A DNA stretch of 64,000 bases, taken from NCBI GenBank assembly GCA_964449465.1, contig CAYVBK010000001.1, positions 1 to 64,000 of the forward strand, given 5' to 3'. Origin of the DNA: CAYRXM01 sp964449465 (GTDB lineage: Bacteria; Chloroflexota; Anaerolineae; JAFGEY01). This document shows positions 63,132 through 64,000 of the stretch, piece by piece; positions within the stretch are counted from its first letter, which is position 1; each line of letters begins with the position of its first letter. Both the position numbers and the translations under genes were made by a program. Below the pieces are notes generated by a model that did not search any database, was not told where the DNA came from, and saw nothing but the letters and a program-made list of their open reading frames with translations.

Positions 63132-63196
63132 CGGCCCACAAGCTGTCGGGCCAATAGATAGATATGCAAAACTTGCGATAGACGTTGTTCTCAAGA

Positions 63197-64000
63197 TCAA
63201 CGGGCATACGGGTCGGCGGCGTCGCGCAGGCCATCGCCTAAAAAGTTAAAGCACAGCACGGCCAGGACAATCACCGCACCCGGAGACAGCAACCAGGGCG
63301 AGAGGGCCACCGAACTCAACTGCTGAGCGTCTTGAAGCATCACCCCCCAACTGACCACTGGTGGTCGCAGCCCTACGCCGATAAAGCTGAGGGATGTTTC
63401 GCCTAGAATCATGCCGGGGATGGCCAGCGTGACCGAGGCAATGATGTGACTGAGAAAAGAAGGCACCATGTGTCGAATGACAATGCGAAATTCGCTGGCC
63501 CCGGCCAGCTTGGCTGCCATCACAAAATCTTCTTCGCGCAAAGCCAGAAATTTTGAGCGCACCACGCGCGCCATACCCGTCCAGCCGATCAGCGATAGCA
63601 CCACGGTGATGCCGAAATAGACCTTGATCGGCGACCAAAAAGGCGGCACGGCGGCACTGAGGGCCATCCACAGCGGCAGGTGCGGCACGCCGCGCAGAAA
63701 TTCAATAAACCGCTGCGCGATCACGTCAAAGACGCCGCCATAGTACCCTGAAAAGCCGCCGATGATGATGCCCAGCAGCAGGCTGATAAACACGCCAATC
63801 AACCCAATAGACAGCGAAACGCGCGAGCCGGTGATCAGGCGGGTTAGAATGTCACGCCCCATACGGTCGGTGCCGAGCAGATGCAGCGGACCGGCGTTTC
63901 CCTCGGTGCCGATCAGGTGCAGGTCGGCGGGGAACAGCTCCCACAGCTTGTAAGGGTCGCCGCGAGCAAAGAATTTGACCTTGTACTTTTTGGTAGTGTC
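63197..64000 (-). CDS. ABC transporter permease, OppC/DppC-like (5' end outside window)
   Basis: The reading frame is open from the window's right edge: ...LHLLGTDRMGRDILTRLITGSRVSL, with the EAA-loop ALREEDFVMAAKLAGASEFRIVIRHMVP and LAIPGMILGETSLSFIGVGLRPP. Typical inner-membrane permease of peptide/oligosaccharide importers, ending GDGLRDAADPYAR. The true start is not in view. Its place before lyases suggests import of oligosaccharides, not peptides. Confidence 0.92.
   Translation of the reverse strand, partial: DTTKKYKVKFFARGDPYKLWELFPADLHLIGTEGNAGPLHLLGTDRMGRDILTRLITGSRVSLSIGLIGVFISLLLGIIIGGFSGYYGGVFDVIAQRFIEFLRGVPHLPLWMALSAAVPPFWSPIKVYFGITVVLSLIGWTGMARVVRSKFLALREEDFVMAAKLAGASEFRIVIRHMVPSFLSHIIASVTLAIPGMILGETSLSFIGVGLRPPVVSWGVMLQDAQQLSSVALSPWLLSPGAVIVLAVLCFNFLGDGLRDAADPYAR

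Overview
The window reads as a gene-dense, fairly GC-rich bacterial chromosome segment with ordinary codon use and short intergenic gaps. It carries about 58 protein genes, one tRNA, one long SRP RNA and several mobile repeat copies. The tungsten-type aldehyde:ferredoxin oxidoreductase, Hdr/Mvh-type hydrogenase cluster, polyferredoxin and nickel-pincer cofactor genes point to an anaerobe. The overall mix (G5/3D cell-wall protein beside rsmA, Alu-type SRP RNA, lar genes, heparinase/UxuA/GH4 carbohydrate cluster) fits a Chloroflexota (Anaerolineae-like) bacterium. That assignment is inference; no rRNA or phylogenetic marker comparison was possible.

Layout. 1-3.95 kb (minus): rsmA, a G5/3D-domain protein, an HI0933-type flavoprotein and the SRP RNA. 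4.0-8.7 kb (plus): a YbjN-like protein, TtcA, a histone-deacetylase-fold enzyme and a membrane transglutaminase. 8.7-10.95 kb (minus): rplU-rpmA-rpmE-tdk-hpt behind a consensus promoter and a structured leader. 11.0-13.9 kb (plus): a probable molybdenum/tungsten-cofactor riboswitch, a MoaD-like protein, an aldehyde:ferredoxin oxidoreductase and its ferredoxin. 13.9-16.8 kb: a gene-poor gap, GAPDH and two small toxin-antitoxin-like pairs. 16.9-23.9 kb (plus): HdrA-MvhD (a selenoprotein with an in-frame UGA), HdrC-ferredoxin-MvhD, [NiFe]-hydrogenase small and large subunits and a polyferredoxin. 23.9-28.1 kb: a MaoC-like dehydratase, then ffh-rpsP-khpA-rimM and a DUF89 protein. 28.1-33.9 kb: nadC (minus), then sat-AlkP-HAD-cysC-degV. 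34-39.4 kb: iron alcohol dehydrogenase, ABC exporter and a decaying kinase/TIM-barrel locus broken by a MITE. 39.4-42.3 kb (minus): MBL-fold protein, GT4 glycosyltransferase, small membrane protein, tRNA-Gln. 42.5-49.5 kb (plus): dispersed repeat, lipoprotein, larE, two other genes, larB, larC, GT2. 49.6-56.4 kb: molybdopterin-type lipoprotein, then (minus) an SPFH coiled-coil protein and three complex-I-antiporter-like membrane proteins. 56.4-64 kb (minus): a uronate-type polysaccharide cluster (OppC-like permease, two heparinase II/III proteins, UxuA-like dehydratase, GH4) split by repeats.

The main functional theme is low-potential redox metabolism. H2 electrons from MvhA/G could enter HdrA and pass through ferredoxins to the AOR, or flow the other way. 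HdrB is missing, so this is not a standard heterodisulfide reductase. Nickel (hydrogenase, Lar), selenium (HdrA) and Mo/W (AOR, SUOX-like lipoprotein) all appear. The second theme is repeat-driven change: a MITE with CTAG target duplications has broken one gene and rewritten the end of rsmA. A separate ~230-bp repeat carries a promoter-like sequence in front of two unrelated genes.
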